DNA of 64,000 nt from Malachius bipustulatus (GCA_910589415.1 OU342630.1:84998186-85062185); one strand, 5' to 3'; counted from the first letter of the stretch, positions 31,294 to 44,178 are shown. The notes: a model not told the origin generated them from the letters alone. Numbers and translations are program-made.

Positions 31294-33311
31294 TCAATGC
31301 GAGATCAAGGTTATGCATACATTGCCGTAAATGATACATTTTGAGATTACATCTGAAATCTGACAAAACTTAATCTCACTAGAAAGTTCAGATACTCTGC
31401 AAAAATTGAAAATTTTAGAATCACATGGTGCTGTAAAATAAGCTTCAATTTCCCCATATTGCTTATAAAGTAAATATATATTATTGCTTTCAACACATTG
31501 TATGATATCAACAACTTTTACAAAAATATTATTTTTTATAAGACAGTGGTTCAACTTCAAATTATTAACACCAAATGTAAAATGATTATATTTTACTTTT
31601 GCAAAGGATTTACAGAGTACGTTATTCAATAAGGGTTCGCGATAATTTTTCTTCATGTGAATCAATTGAGTGTGATTAGATTCACATTTTTGAAAATTAT
31701 ACTTCAATCGCTCATATGTACGATTTATAAATTGCTGTAGTGGCTTGTTACATGTTTTTAATACTAATTTGATGTCTTTCAAGAAATTTTCGAATTTAAA
31801 AGCACTAAAACTATGAAGAGGTCCAAATTTAAAAACGTCTTTTGCTAAATGTAATAAATTATGCACATTATATGTCACATACTCATGACCGTATATTGAC
31901 CCATATTTTCTGACAAAATATTCTAATAGATTATGCGCATATGTATTCATAGATCTACAGAGATTTGGAGTTGAGAGAATTTTAATAGCACAATGTAGGG
32001 ACAAAAAATGAATATACTGGCATTTGCTAATTCTATCTTTTAGGACAATTGGGCCAGTATACAATAAAAACTGTCTTAGTTCGGTGGCTTTCCAACGGTC
32101 GATTTCTCCAATTGGTCGTGGTAGTCTCGCAAAATCTCCAAAATACATAACTGACCTAAGTGATGCAAGAGATTCTGTTACTTTCTTTAAATCATCAGGA
32201 TTCATTCTAACATTTACATTACCACGTACCAAGAACAAAATTAGCCTCTTTACAACACCCAAGCAAACAACATGCATGTAGTCAAGAGGAACTTGCTCGA
32301 TTAAATCGAAATTCTTCAACTTCAAAATAGGAGTTTCAGCAGTGTGGTAATCTTCGTATGCCCCTGCTCTAAATTGCTGATTAGACCTTAAATTTGAGTG
32401 CAGTTCTGGAAAAGTCATTCGGCCATTTATGTAAGAGCCTTCTGCTGTACACTTTGTACACCCAAAGTAAGCATTATGTCCTTTAACACCCAACACAAAA
32501 GATTTCGCAGGCGCATCACAAATTATTTTGTCAAGTTTTACATAAATTACAACATCTCTATACATGAAACCATTTTTTTCTAAACAAAGATATTCTTTAA
32601 CGAATAATTTTAATAAAGCTCGACAATTAAGTGGCTTAGAGACGCCATGGAAAACACCTACCACAAAAACTTCGTTGTAATGATCTTCAGCAATGCTACA
32701 TAAAATGGGCCATAATTGGCTATTAGAACTTTTTGTCAGTGGTAAGCCATCAATATTAATATCAAGTTTTAAAATATTGTTTTTCTGCGGACAATAATTA
32801 TATTTTTCCAACATAGCCAACAAGCCTTCTCGCAAGCCAAAATGATAGTACAGCCCGCCATTGGAAAACCTAATGATATTATTTTTTCTTTCAATCTTTT
32901 TAAGAGTTCGACAATCATTTGGTAAATCTTTCAGTTCTTTGGAATTAAAATTTGGGTCCTTCAAGATTTTTAATAGGTCGTTAAAAACTTTATTTGATAC
33001 TCGCCCTTGAATAGCCCATTGAGTTAGTTTTTGTTTTAGAGTTATTTGTTTCCTTGGTATTAGGGGAGGAATTATTGGCCTTGATATGATATTATGAATC
33101 TGAATAGGTCTTGAAATTGAGGAAGTTGATTGTGTAGGAATTTCTGATGAGGTTGGTTTTAATTGATGGTCTGTTAATTCAGCACCACATTCGTCTATCT
33201 TTTTAGCCTTATTCTTCTGTATTTTTGATATTTCTCTCAACGCCCTGCGTTTTGCAATACTTCTTAAATATTTTGTTGTCATCGAACTCAGAGATTTTCG
33301 AAAACTATCCT
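31294..33311 (-). CDS. CACTA/EnSpm-type transposase (662 codons or more)
   Basis: An uninterrupted minus-strand frame from the ATG at 33282 to the stop at 31294-31296. The frame is open upstream to a good splice acceptor (ttttacag before GATAGTTTTCG at 33311), so earlier exons probably exist. By residue: basic N-terminus (1-30), S/T/P-rich linker (30-80), then the TNP2-like core. The core includes LDINIDGLPLTKSSNSQLWP (D178), ICDAPAKS (D256), the zinc-knuckle-like FGCTKCTAEG (275-282) and LDYMHVVCLGVVKRL (D334). A helical C-terminal region follows, with YNVHNLLHLAKDVFKFGPL. These are landmarks of CACTA transposases, which cut and rejoin element ends in the nucleus. No stop or frameshift is visible, unlike every other transposase here. 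That suggests recent arrival or selection (domestication). Confidence 0.8.
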
Positions 33312-34690
33312 GTAAAATATAATTATTGTGAAAGTTTCGTCAATTCCATAAAGGAGTTGTATGTTGTATCTTTACAGTTTAGGGATGCAATATTCGGCAA
33401 CTAAATATTTGGACATTTTGCTCGTAAATAATAATAGCTTGGATTGATCACAGTTAACAATGATAGTACAGTGTAAACAGATAACAGCTTAGTGTAAACA
33501 GGTAGGTAACTTATACCTACCTACCTGAAATTTTTAAAGCTGAATAGGAGAAACGTTCAAGCATTGACAGTAGGTATTTCCACTTTACTTACAGCATCAT
33601 GCTCTTGCATCTATATATTTAAGGAGTTTCTTTTTATCTTGAAAAATACTGATTTATTCCTACAAGGTGGTGCATTATCATCAATTGGATATTATTTTTT
33701 GGAATTATTTAGAGAAATTATGAAATAAAAAATTACTGTTTTTAAGTAGGTCCTTTCAATTTATAAAAAAAAAACGCTTATTCAATGGTTAGAGCAGGGG
33801 AAAGGTAGCGTAGTACGTAGTCATAGTGTCAGAGAAAAGGACAAAGTTCATATTATTGTCTATCTATTTCATGACAAGAGACAAACAATAATGTAAATAT
33901 AGGATGAGCTCATCAACCAGGTTCCAGGGTTGATACTAATGGGCTATAAATCACATTTCACATTTTGAATTTTGGACATTTCTTGTTCTTGAAATCTCAC
34001 GAATTTACATTATTTCTCTTGTTTTTTATTAAGCCAGGAAATTAATGAAATTATATAGAAATTGCTTACACTTTACCTACCTAGCACCCACTTGAAATTT
34101 AAATCACAGGATATCAAGTTTCAATATGAAACAGCCAATATGCAAGTCAATAAACATCTCCTAATAACATAACACTGAATTATCACCATTAGTAGTGCAT
34201 TTCCGAGAATTTATTGTTTTATTAGGACCTACGGTCTTGGAATTCCTAGAACATCCTTGATTGAAAGATGCATGTGGGAAACTTGTTATATGAACAAGTT
34301 GGACGGGCAGCCCTCAAATAAAATAAAGAAGTCACAGATGGGAGACCGCACTAGTGTGGACTCTCCAGGAATTTAATGGGGTATTCGGCAAAAATCGATA
34401 TTCGTTGCACCCCTACTTTACATAGTCACCTGTAATTTATTTATAAGAAATATTAATAAAATGGTGACTCTTCGGTCTTAACGGGAGTGCCATTCCCCGG
34501 ATGTCGATTGATAGAATGAATCAAAAATAGCTACAAAATTTATTCCCCCTGGCACTCCTACAAATATATGTTTATTACCTCTTTGAGTTGGGGGTGTAAA
34601 AACAATTTTTTGTAATAATTTTTATTAGTTGGCTAATTTTGATAATTTCAGATTAAATTTACTATTATTTGCGACAAAAAACTAGAAAAC
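33312..34690. other. No gene seen; candidate intron of the CACTA gene
   Basis: AT-rich, with short GTAGGTA-type words. If the exon at 37414-37431 joins the acceptor at 33312-33313, this is intronic. Confidence 0.4.
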
Positions 34691-35030
34691 CCACAGAAAT
34701 TATATAGAAACAATAATTATGAAATACATAATACATACCTAGTTATGAAAATGCTGTTTGCGTAATGACTAAAGAAAAAGTTGGAAGTAGACCAATGTGG
34801 GACATGAACCCACGACTTCCGATTGCCGGTCAAATATTAGTGTATTTCTTAATAAAAAATACATTATTGAGGACGACATCGCTTTACGAAAATTACCCAA
34901 AGTCATCAAATGTCCACCGATCCTGACCCCTAGATTACGATAAAGTGGTTTTCCAAAATTCACTTCCCCACGATATACAGGATGTCCCATAATATTTGGA
35001 CAATCTCCCGGATTTTGGTAACTTTCGTAT
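34690..35030 (-). repeat. SINE-like repeat, minus orientation
   Basis: The minus strand contains GTGGGTTCATGTCCCAC (34794-34812), a B-box-like core, then CTACTTCCAACTTTTTCTTT and CAAACAGCATTTTCATAACT. The last part recurs on the plus strand at 36575-36650. The stretch CCACCGATCCTGACCCC (34915-34931) recurs at 61381-61397. Three partial copies in the window indicate an interspersed family, probably tRNA-derived. Confidence 0.5.
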
Positions 35031-36560
35031 AAATATATATATATAAAAATAGCTATAACGTTTATTCCTACGAGACACCCCTGGAAAGATATTACTCCTA
35101 ATTTTGTCGTATGTGTGATAGTTGTCGGAGCTATTCAATATTTAAAAAATTGCAAATTTTGTATTTTTGATGCGTGCGAATTTTCGTGCACTTAAAGTTT
35201 TTGGCGCGCAGCCTCTAGAAAAAAATTTAATTTTTCTAAAACCAAACAATCTATGAAGAAAAATGAAAATGGTTTTTGAAGGGGACATAAAATACAACAT
35301 TATTTATTGCCATTTTCATCTATTATGAATAAGTTTTATTGTATAAAAAAATTATAATATAGTTCAATTGTCTGTTGGTTTTTGCTATTTTAAGTATTTG
35401 CAGGCCTATTAAAAATAATTTAAATCAATATAAAGTTATAGATGTATTATTTCTTAAGTCAAAGCACTACTTCAATGCTGAAAAATTTCAAAATAAAAAA
35501 ATTGCCCTTATATTATGGGACACCTGTATATTTATATATTTCTCCAAAATCACCAAATTTCGATTTTCAAAACGCTTTTGTTAGATTAGTGAACGAAATT
35601 TAGCACTCTTGTAAAACTTTCCTGATTCCCGCTCTTTGGATTTTCGATAAAAAATAATTCCAAAAGTCGCGTTACTTCTAAAGGCTGTCACTTCAAAATT
35701 ACATAAAAAAAACACATCCATGAGGCACCGGCTTCTGATGGCAGTTTTCTATCTAGGGGGTTCAAATTTTTGTTGGAGTAACATAATCAAGGAGTGGTCT
35801 GGCTTTGTATTTGAGAGCAATCGCGAGCCGAATCAAAATGATGGTCTTTGGAATTTTAGGGAAATTGGCTATTTTTTTAACCCCTGTATAAGCAAAACAT
35901 AAAAAAAAACTTCGAAACCAGATTAAAAAAATTGGAAGAAAATTATTTGAAATTTGAGTTAATAATAAAATTTGCATTATTATTATTATTCATAAGCCAG
36001 TTGCGTGGGTAGGAAAAGGAAAATTACTGAATTTCTATAACCGTTTATGAGCACATTTTTCAGGGAATTGAACTATACCAAAAAAAAAACTAACAGTAGA
36101 CAACTATACCAATAGCCTTGAACCATTAAAAAGTTCAAGAAGCAATTAAGAATAGTGGCGGAGATATTAAAAAAAATTTACATGATGTTTTTTCTCAACA
36201 ATTTCAAATTTTCGATTTTCAAAACTCCTTTGTAACTTTTTTCGAATTTAAAGGTAGTGTAAAAAATTGAAATTTTTTCATAAAATTAGCCAGTGGCGTG
36301 CATAGGAAAAGGAACAATTTTTTTTAATTTTGCCTTTTTTTTATTTTGTTAAATTTAAGAATCCATTTTATGGCAAGTTTTCAAACTAAATTAAATTTAT
36401 GGTATGAAAATTTATTAAATGAAATGAAATGTTCACAGTAAACCGCTACGCTAATATCACCTGACTGAAAAATTTCAGAAAGCCAATTTAAAAAGCGGTG
36501 AAAATATTCATAATTGAATCGTATAAAAATACACTATTTATGCGACTGATGTGCAAGAAG
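35031..36560. other. Unclassified repeat-rich region
   Basis: Several internal echoes: TTTCGATTTTCAAAAC at about 35560 and 36213, and CAGTKGCGTGSRTAGGAAAA at about 35999 and 36294. Probably nested remains of the palindromic elements common to the right. No coding frame recognised. Confidence 0.4.
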
Positions 36561-36665
36561 TTTTTTTTACGTGTAGGTTCGTGTTCCGCAATGGTCCACT
36601 TCCAATGTTTTCTTTAGTCATTTCACTCAAACAGCATTTTCATAACTATTATTTCATAAATATTA
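36561..36665 (+). repeat. SINE-like repeat, plus orientation (partial)
   Basis: Inverted, diverged copy of 34690-34812: GTTCGTGTTCCGCAATGGTC, CTTCCAATGTTTTCTTTAGT, CAAACAGCATTTTCATAACT. Confidence 0.5.
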
Positions 36666-36777
36666 TTTCTATTTAATTTGTATACTTCATAAGAACCAAA
36701 GAAGCCCAAGAAAATTTAATAATTGTGCATTATTTAAGTGGAAATAACTGGGGATACGTAGAAATAAATAGGTAGGT

Positions 36778-37320
36778 ACTCGGGTGAAGTTAAAGACGAA
36801 TAAGTTAGCGACGGGAATGGCTTAACACTTTGCTCGGATAAGATAATAATTTCACTACTTAATGTGTTTATATTTCTTGAATGACAATGGAATGCCACTT
36901 CTTGAAGTCATGTGAGATATTTGCACGCAAAAATAAAAAAATCTCCTCAACTTATATTCGGTAGAAAAATTAAAACGCCAGCGATACACGAAAGGCACTT
37001 AAGATGTAATTTTCGATTTTGGGCTATAAAAACTGCCTTTCGTGCGTCGCTGGAGTTTTAATTTTTCTTATAACGACGGAGAAAGATCTACCCTATCATG
37101 CCCTCCTGAAAACTCGCCTTGTCCGGGCCCAGAACGGCCACCATGAATTTTGTTCCTTCAGATTTCAAGCTTTAAAAATTATCTTGAACTAAAAGAACTA
37201 AATATAAGTTGCTAAGATTTTTTATTTTTGCGTGCAAATATCTCACATGACTTCAAGAAGTAAGATTTCATTTTCATTCAAGAAATATAAGCACATATTC
37301 GTCGTTAACTTTACCCGAGT
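36778..37320. mobile_element. MITE of about 543 bp with long inverted repeats
   Basis: The left end is ACTCGGGTGAAGTTAAAGAC and the right end in reverse is ACTCGGGTAAAGTTAACGAC. The arms go on through CATGTGAGATATTTGCACGC to a central hairpin (GCGAYRCACGAAAGGC). The loop includes a GC-rich piece near 37100-37145. If the first-exon proposal below is right, it sits in that intron. Confidence 0.75.
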
Positions 37321-37413
37321 GAAATAAAGTGGGTAAAATAGGTGTAAATAGAGGATGTTCGGTGTTATCAAATCAAATGTATACAAATTAAATTATTTGC
37401 TTGAATTACTTAC

Positions 37414-37431
37414 CTTATCGCTATCGCCCAT
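37414..37431 (-). CDS. Candidate six-codon first exon (MGDSDK)
   Basis: On the minus strand, ATG at 37431 is followed by five codons and a consensus donor (AAG|GTAAGT). The exon ends in phase 0. Both the CACTA acceptor at 33312-33313 and the DUF4806 acceptor at 29653-29654 accept phase 0, so it could begin either protein. The upstream stretch 37440-37560 is richer in G+C (GCGGCCGCGGC at about 37532) and could be a 5' UTR or promoter. Alternatively it is the first exon of an unrelated gene, or chance. Confidence 0.35.
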
Positions 37432-37439
37432 GTCTAGCT

Positions 37440-37860
37440 GTATATATAAAATCTGCTTAGAAATTTTTGGAAATGTTGCGCTTTCGCGTCGATCTTGATC
37501 TAGCACTTCGCACTTCTAGCAGAGAGCCGCGGCCGAGCAGGAACACTAATTATTATAAATACTAATAGTTTAAGTAATAAAACCTAGTCAAGGAGATATA
37601 AAATAAATAAAAGTAGTAGTAGATATCTATATGCAACTGCAAGAAGTAGCAACAAGAAAGAACTAAAAATTTCAAACTTGATCGTTGATCTGATGATACC
37701 TAACCCACACCCACGGATGAAGTGATGAACGATGAACCGAGTCGAAACGAAACCGCAAACCGAAACTCGAAAGCGGAAGTGGAGAGTGGAGCAAGTATTT
37801 CATATTATATATTGTGACCTACCCCTACCCTTTACTATCCTCTCCTGTCGTCTACTACAA
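37440..37860 (-). promoter_or_regulatory. Possible promoter/5' UTR region
   Basis: A locally GC-richer, repeat-free tract directly upstream of the candidate ATG at 37431, unlike the AT-rich surroundings. It contains CGCGTCGATC, GCCGCGGCCGAGC and several CGAAAC words at 37740-37780. No defined core-promoter element is convincing. Confidence 0.3.
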
Positions 37861-38995
37861 CAATGTTTATTGTTTATCTATGTTAAATAAAACAAATATG
37901 TCAATGCTGAGGCCATCAATTGTAGATTTGTTGCCCTATTAAGTATAATTAAATCCGAGCCGGTCTCCTTTGTTTCATTTTCCCATATGACAACGACAAC
38001 ATCTTGCAATAGAAGAGGCAAAAAGGCCCTTTCGAAGAAAGGTAATTTTCTAGTATATCTACGAGTATACCAGATAATTACTGTTTTCAAAATACCGCTA
38101 TAAATTATATAAAAATATGATTCTGATATTGTGGGAAACAAGTTTGAATGCGAAAAAGGCACTAAGTGCATGTCTTAATCTTTTCGCAATCAAAACGAGA
38201 GGTGAAAAAGTTTGCGACAGCAGCTAAAAATCATACGTAGGTATAGGTACCCATAGGTGACGGAAAATCGTACCTAATGAGAAATCGTACGAGGTGAAAA
38301 ATCGTAACACGACGACTCTGTCTCTCTCCCATTATATACTTCCTACTAAAGAGAGAAAGATTTAGAGAAAAAATATGTACGCTCCGCTGACACAGTCCAT
38401 TTTATTTTTTATGCAATCTTTTGTTCTCAACTTTTGTCCTCAGTCAATTTTCGTCCATGAATATCTTTTCTGAAGATTCTTATGAGAATCTTATGAGTCT
38501 AAATTTAATAAATTTAGCTTCAACATGAGGCTAAAATTTAAAAAATTTGTAGGCGAGTAAAAAAGTTGTCACTTCAAGAGCAAACAGTTGATTTTTTAGA
38601 TCACCCTGTAACTACATGTGTTAAACCCAAAATTCCAAAACACAAAAAAAATATTTGGAAAACTGAGAGATTTTGCAGGTTTTTTAGTTTAAAACCTATA
38701 AAGAGCAATATGAGGGAAATAGGGCAGCTGATGCAAAAAATCCAAATCATTTAGAAATATTGAAAGTTATCCCAAACCAATATCAGGAAAAATATTGGGG
38801 CGCGCCAGTTTCATTTTTGAGTAGAGTATCTTACGTTATTAAAAAAATCGTACTACGCGGCATGATGAAATGCACATTAAAAGTACCACTACAGTACTAT
38901 TTTAAGCAATTTTTCTGAAAATAATTCCTGGGGAGGACCCCCGGACCCCCCTTTCTTTAGGAAAACCCAGACCCCTCCGGAAGTTGTTCGCAAAG
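37861..38995. other. No gene seen
   Basis: AT-rich. At 38260-38315 the word GAAAATCGTAC or GAAATCGTAC occurs three times within 50 bp. A GC-rich patch of C/G runs at 38935-38975 (GGACCCCCGGACCCC). Confidence 0.4.
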
Positions 38996-39001
38996 TTGTT
39001 G

Positions 39002-39440
39002 ACAAGTGAAAATCGTCATTTTTCAAGTTCAAGGCCCTGTACATTGAAAACGGTTCTAGATAGAGAAAAACGGCTTACATGTCCCTATTTTAACTTTTCA
39101 TGTACTATCCAATGATGTAGATGAAATGTTTATACAGGGTGATAAAACATTTGAAAAAATCTGAGATTTCTCCACATTTAAAAAAATCAAAGAAAGTACA
39201 AATGTTTCTATACCATAGGATAGTCCATAAAAAGTTAAAATAGGGACATGTAAGCCGTTTTTCTCTATCTTGAACCGTTTTCCTTTTACAGGGCCTTGAA
39301 CTTGAAAAATTACGATTTTTTAAATGCTTGTAACTTCTAAACAAAAACGAATCGGACCCATGTTTATTAAAAAAAATATGTTTAAAATCAAGCAACCTAC
39401 CATCTGTCAAAGTTTGTCATAGAGCTTGTAGAACACCCTG
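39002..39440. mobile_element. Palindromic element, left end lost
   Basis: The arm 39002-39130 (TTCAAGTTCAAGGCCCTGTA, CGGCTTACATGTCCCTATTT) pairs with 39195-39335. The right arm extends to ACACCCTG at 39440, followed by TA, the same terminus as the TA|CAGGGT family. The matching left terminus is missing. Confidence 0.6.
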
Positions 39441-40165
39441 TATACCGTGTGTCCCCGGATAGGTGAAACGACTCTTATAAAGGACAAAAAATTTTCGATT
39501 TTAATTTTCATTTCTTGGGGTTCAGCCCTGCTTGGTTAAAGACTGATTTCTAACAAAATTTTAGTTTTCAAAAATGAAGCATGCATGTTTTCAATAAAAA
39601 TTTAGTTTTTGGTTGTTGGAAATTATAATAATCGTGGTCTATATTTTTTATAATATCCATATTATATCTCGCTTTAAATCCCGCAAATTTCCTGGCTCAT
39701 TATGTGTTATTGGAACTGCGAGAAATATATTGGACAGTTTACAAATGTTTTCGATTGTGGAATAAAAAAATACCTATATCCTGTTATTGAATAGGTAATA
39801 AGTATTATGTATGTAGTTAATATATTTGTGAGGAGTAATTTCATTTTTCAAAGATAGCAAATTATACGCGATCATACAAATAGGTATACTAATGCATTTC
39901 TAGTGTGTTTATTCTAGTAATCTAGTGTGTCTACGTGTCTAATCTAGTTTAAACTAAGGATGTTTGAACAGTTTATTTTCCTATTTAAAGGTTTCATTGT
40001 TCATTGCAGTCAACATATAATTGTACGGAGATTACTGATAACAACACTAATAACGAAATGCAGATGGTTTAATATATTGGGATGCTGGAATTTCATAGAA
40101 CTTGTCAATAAATAAAGAACAAGCCTGCCTGCTTCACTTCGCTTCATCGCATCGCTTCGCTTCGT
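39441..40165. other. No gene seen
   Basis: AT-rich. TCTAGTGTGT/TCTAGTGTGTCTACGTGTC makes a brief imperfect repeat at 39899-39945. CTTCGCTTCATCGCATCGCT-type words lie at 40136-40162. Confidence 0.4.
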
Positions 40166-41037
40166 AATATACAATAATACTTTTACAACTTTTTTTTTGT
40201 CAGTTTGACGACGGCGCCGATTTAAAGTGGCGCCGCGACGCTAACGACGCCATTTTTATTTTAATGGAAAGGTGGGTCGAAAAGGGGCTCAATCGAAAGG
40301 TGTTTTAAAACTGAATACAACCAAAGAAAAACTTTTGTGTTTTTTTTTTTAATTTTTCATGAAGCTATGGCTTTTTAATACTATATAACTTTTTTTTTTA
40401 AATTAATAAGTATATTTATTATTCTATTTATTTATTATTTATTTATTTAATGTCAACGGGGTGAACCTCTTTTGTTGCCTGCGGTAACGAAACGATTTAT
40501 TTCCATAAATAATGTCAGTTAAATTGAAATTGAAGAAAATTTTGCAAATATTTTTGGAAGTTTACGATGAGTAAATTAAATAATATGGATAATGATAATA
40601 ATTAAAATTCCCTAATAATTTGCATTTGGACATTAAGGTAATATTATATAATATGTAACTTTCAAAATATTTGCAAAATTTTCTTCAATTTCAATTTGAC
40701 TGACATTATGGAAATAAATCGTTTCGTTACCGCAGGAAACAAAAGGGGTTCACCCCGTTGACATTAAATAAACAAATAAATAAAAATAAATAAATAAAAT
40801 AATAAAAATACTTATTAATAAAGAAGAAATAGTTATAGTAATAAAAGGTCATAACTTCTTGAAAAATTAAAAAAACACAAAAATTTTTCTTTGGTTGTAC
40901 TCAGTTTTAAAAGACCTTTCGATTGAGCCCCTTTTCGACCCATCTTTCCATTTAATAAAAATGACGTTGTTAGCGTCGCGGCGCCACTTTAAATCGTCAA
41001 ACTGACAAAAAAAAGTAGTAAAAGTATTGTATATTAT
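40166..41037. mobile_element. Foldback element (about 0.87 kb)
   Basis: Inverted arms of about 420 bp. The ends are TAATATACAATAATACTTTT and, in reverse, TAATATACAATACTTTTACT. The arms share GTCAGTTTGACG, GGCGCCGCGACGCTAACGAC and GGTTGTAT/ATACAACC words. The centre is near 40600. It is non-coding and would form a very long hairpin. Confidence 0.75.
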
Positions 41038-41230
41038 ACGCAAATTTTTTTAAATTTTATTTCCAATGGTTCAGAAAATAAAAAGAAGGGGAGACTTTAT
41101 ACACGCACTGTATATAAAATGTCTATTTATCTTGAACTTGACTACATTCAACATTGTTTAGAAGAATACGCTGTAAATCAAGGTAAAACAAAAGATATCG
41201 CGTGAAAATGATTTTATAAGATCTTATATA

Positions 41231-42079
41231 CAGGGTAAGTCATTGATATGGGAAAGCTCGATTGCACCTACACCATTAAAGATATCGAAATGAACCAAAA
41301 AGTGCTGTAAATGGGAGGGTAAAGTGCAGTTTGTAAAATTATTTTCAGATACACAGGATGGCCCAATATCGCTGTACGCCATACAACTTTGTTATTTTAA
41401 ATAGGACACCCTCTATATTATTACATTTTCATATTGTTTGAGAAAAGTAAAAAAGAATGGTTTGTAAAGTTGAAGTTTGTAATGAGCAATTTATGAGTTA
41501 TAAACAAATGAAAATCGCGATTTTCCATTTTCAAAGCAGCTTATATTGAAAACGGCTCGAGATATGGAAAAACGGCTTACATGTTCCTATCTTAACTTTT
41601 CAAGCGGTATCCTATTGGATGGATGAAATTTTTATACAGAGTGGTAAAAAATTTGATTATTTTCATCACCCGGTATAAAAATTTCAGCTACATGATAGGA
41701 TACCAAATTAAAAATTAAGATAGGGACATGTAAACCGTTTTTCCATATCTCGAGCCGTTTTCAATATAAGCTGCTTTGAAAATGGAAAATCGCGATTTTC
41801 TTTTGTTTAAAACTCATAAATCGCTCATTACAAACTTCAACTTTACAAACCATTCTTTTTGACTTTTCTCAAGCAATATGCAAATGTAATAATATAGAGG
41901 GTGTCCTATTTAAAATAACAAAGTTGTATGGCGTACAGCGATATTGGGCCATCCTGTGTATCTGAAAATAATTTTACAAACTGCACTTTACCCTCCCATT
42001 TACAGCACTTTTTGGTTCATTTCGATATCTTTAATGGTGTAGGTGCAATCGAGCTTTCCCATATCAATGACTTACCCTG
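41231..42079. mobile_element. TA|CAGGGT palindromic element (849 bp)
   Basis: The ends CAGGGTAAGTCATTGATAT and the reverse are flanked by TA (41229-41230 and 42080-42081). The arms of about 400 bp are nearly identical (GAAAGCTCGATTGCACCTAC, GATGGCCCAATATCGCTGTA). The centre is near 41655. Presumably a derivative of a mariner-type element kept only as its inverted repeats. Confidence 0.85.
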
Positions 42080-42623
42080 TATAGCCACTATAAAAAAAAT
42101 CACTATAAATATTATTTGATTTAGTGCTAAGCGCCTATCTCATCAATGCAATTTTTCGATGAAAGAGGTTAAACATGGCTGTCGCTGTGCGTATGACCAG
42201 ACTCTGGGTTATCGAGGGACTCTAGGTATAGGTATGTGGGCCACTTATAGTCATGGACGCCAACGGCAGTAAATAGATAGAATATATTGCAAATCCTTAA
42301 ATAAACTATTATGCATAGGAGAACTAGATTTCTTTATTATTATATTCATTTTATTAAGTAAGTCTGCTGCTCTTGTAATAATACGTCATCCCATTAACAT
42401 GGAGAAATAGGTACCTACACTGTAATAATAAACATTTGTTTTGTTTTAATCTGGCAAACTCAATATTGTGTTTCCCTTAATTAAATCGTTTCTTTTCAAA
42501 CAAGTACTAGGCACTGGAAGCATTATAGTTCACTATAGGCCTAAATACCTTTGAAGCGTCAATAAAAACGGCGCCATGGTGTATTGATTGAGTGCGGCAA
42601 TAAAATTTTAAATTATTGTTATA

Positions 42624-43374
42624 CAGGGTGATTCAAAACTCAGTGCCAAGATTTTAAGGGCGTATTTACCAGCCAAAAATAAGAAAAAAATTTCATATAA
42701 TCGTATGTCCTAACCTGCTTCGTTTTCTAGATACAGGGTGTAAAATTTTGAAAAAAAATCGTTTTTTATCAATTACTCAAAAACATTTCAGCCGATTTAA
42801 ATGTCATCATAAGGGCCTTCCTTTGATGGGAATAACATAAATTTGTTAATTCCAGTGGCGTTTCAGGGGGCTACCTACTTGATACTTATGGGTAAAATTA
42901 TGGGACGCCACTGCTCTTTTGACAATTTATATTTGTTTTTAGATTAAGAGGTCAATAATGTAACTTTCTCGCCTCTTGAGCTTTACTCGTATTTAGATTT
43001 GTTTCCAAGAAAAAAATCAAAATCTGTGCCTGGCCCTAACAAAACAAGTAATAAATTCGCATCGATTATTGAGATTCATTTTGATTATCTAGTAGACTGA
43101 GACACCCTGAGACACCACTGGAATTAATAAATTCATGTTATTCCCATAAAGGGAAGGCCCCCTTATGATAACAAATAGGCCTACTAAATTTTATTTAAAT
43201 CGGCTGAAGGTTTTTGAGTAATTGATAAAAATCGATTTTTTTTCAAAATTTTACACCCTGTATCTAGAAAACGAAGCAAGTTAGGAGATCCGATTATATG
43301 AAAAAAAAAAACTTCTTATTTTTGGCTGGTAAATACGCCCTTAAAATCTTGGCACTGAGTTTTGAATCACCCTG
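42624..43374. mobile_element. TA|CAGGGT palindromic element (751 bp)
   Basis: Starts CAGGGTGATTCAAAACTCAG and ends with its reverse complement, with TA on both sides. Each arm also holds an internal ATACAGGGTGTAAAATTTTG, so it may be a nested pair. The interior contains CCAGTGGCGTTTCAGG. Confidence 0.85.
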
Positions 43375-43387
43375 TATATACCTACTA

Positions 43388-43832
43388 TATATTTTGAATC
43401 ATCCCAGGAAACTGAATACCCGAGAATATAATACATGCAGTATCCGGCGCCGACGTTATCTGCTGTCCCCCGGGTGAAATAAACGTAATTCTTACTTTCT
43501 GGGAAAGAAATTTGAAAAGAAAGGTCATCAAAGAATAGACCAATAAAATATTATTGCAGTCCTATTATATTAGGATAGCCCAATTGTTGAGTACATACTT
43601 TGAATCATTCCAGGAGACTGAATAATGTACCTGTTTCCAGGCCCCCGAAAATATAAATACAGTATAATGTATCTAAATATGGCGGCGACATTTCTATTGT
43701 CCCGTCCCACCGGGTGAAATAAATGTAATTCTTACTTTTATGGGAAAGCAATTTGAAAAGAAGGTCATCCAAGAATAGACCAATAAAGTATTATAGTCAT
43801 ATTATTTAGGATGGCCCAATTGTTGAGTACTA
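43388..43832 (+). repeat. Two-copy tandem duplication, period about 240 bp
   Basis: The sequence at 43388-43600 recurs at 43600-43832 in the same direction. CGGGTGAAATAAA starts at 43471 and 43711, and both copies carry TTTGAATCATYCCAGGARACTG and CCCAATTGTTGAGTA. Moderate divergence. Nature unknown. Confidence 0.65.
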
Positions 43833-44178
43833 TTGCTTTTCATAAGAATTTCTTTGAACGAAAGATAAACGGGTAATAAAGAGAGATTTTACTCGTAAAT
43901 TTTTAAACGCATGGTATACAGAGGCGATGTGCCAGGTTTTTTTCCGCAAAACTAATGATTTAAATAGAAATTTTAATTCGGAGTTCAAAGTTTCATTTGA
44001 AATTATCCCTATTATTTCAACTGCTCAACATTTTATCGTGAAATATTACAGGCAATGATTATTAATAATAATAGAAATATTATATTTTTTAAAGAAATAT
44101 TGACATGACGAAAAAACACATGATAAAATAATATGGTGTCCATAAAAAAAGTTTACTTACTGCAAAACTCTATGTATA

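Noticed and set aside
31294..33282. Opposite-strand frames within the CACTA transposase
   Set aside because: Short shadows of the real gene without family features.
37440..37460. TATA box for the candidate exon at 37431
   Set aside because: TTTATATATA lies about 10 bp from the ATG, too close to act as a core promoter for that start.
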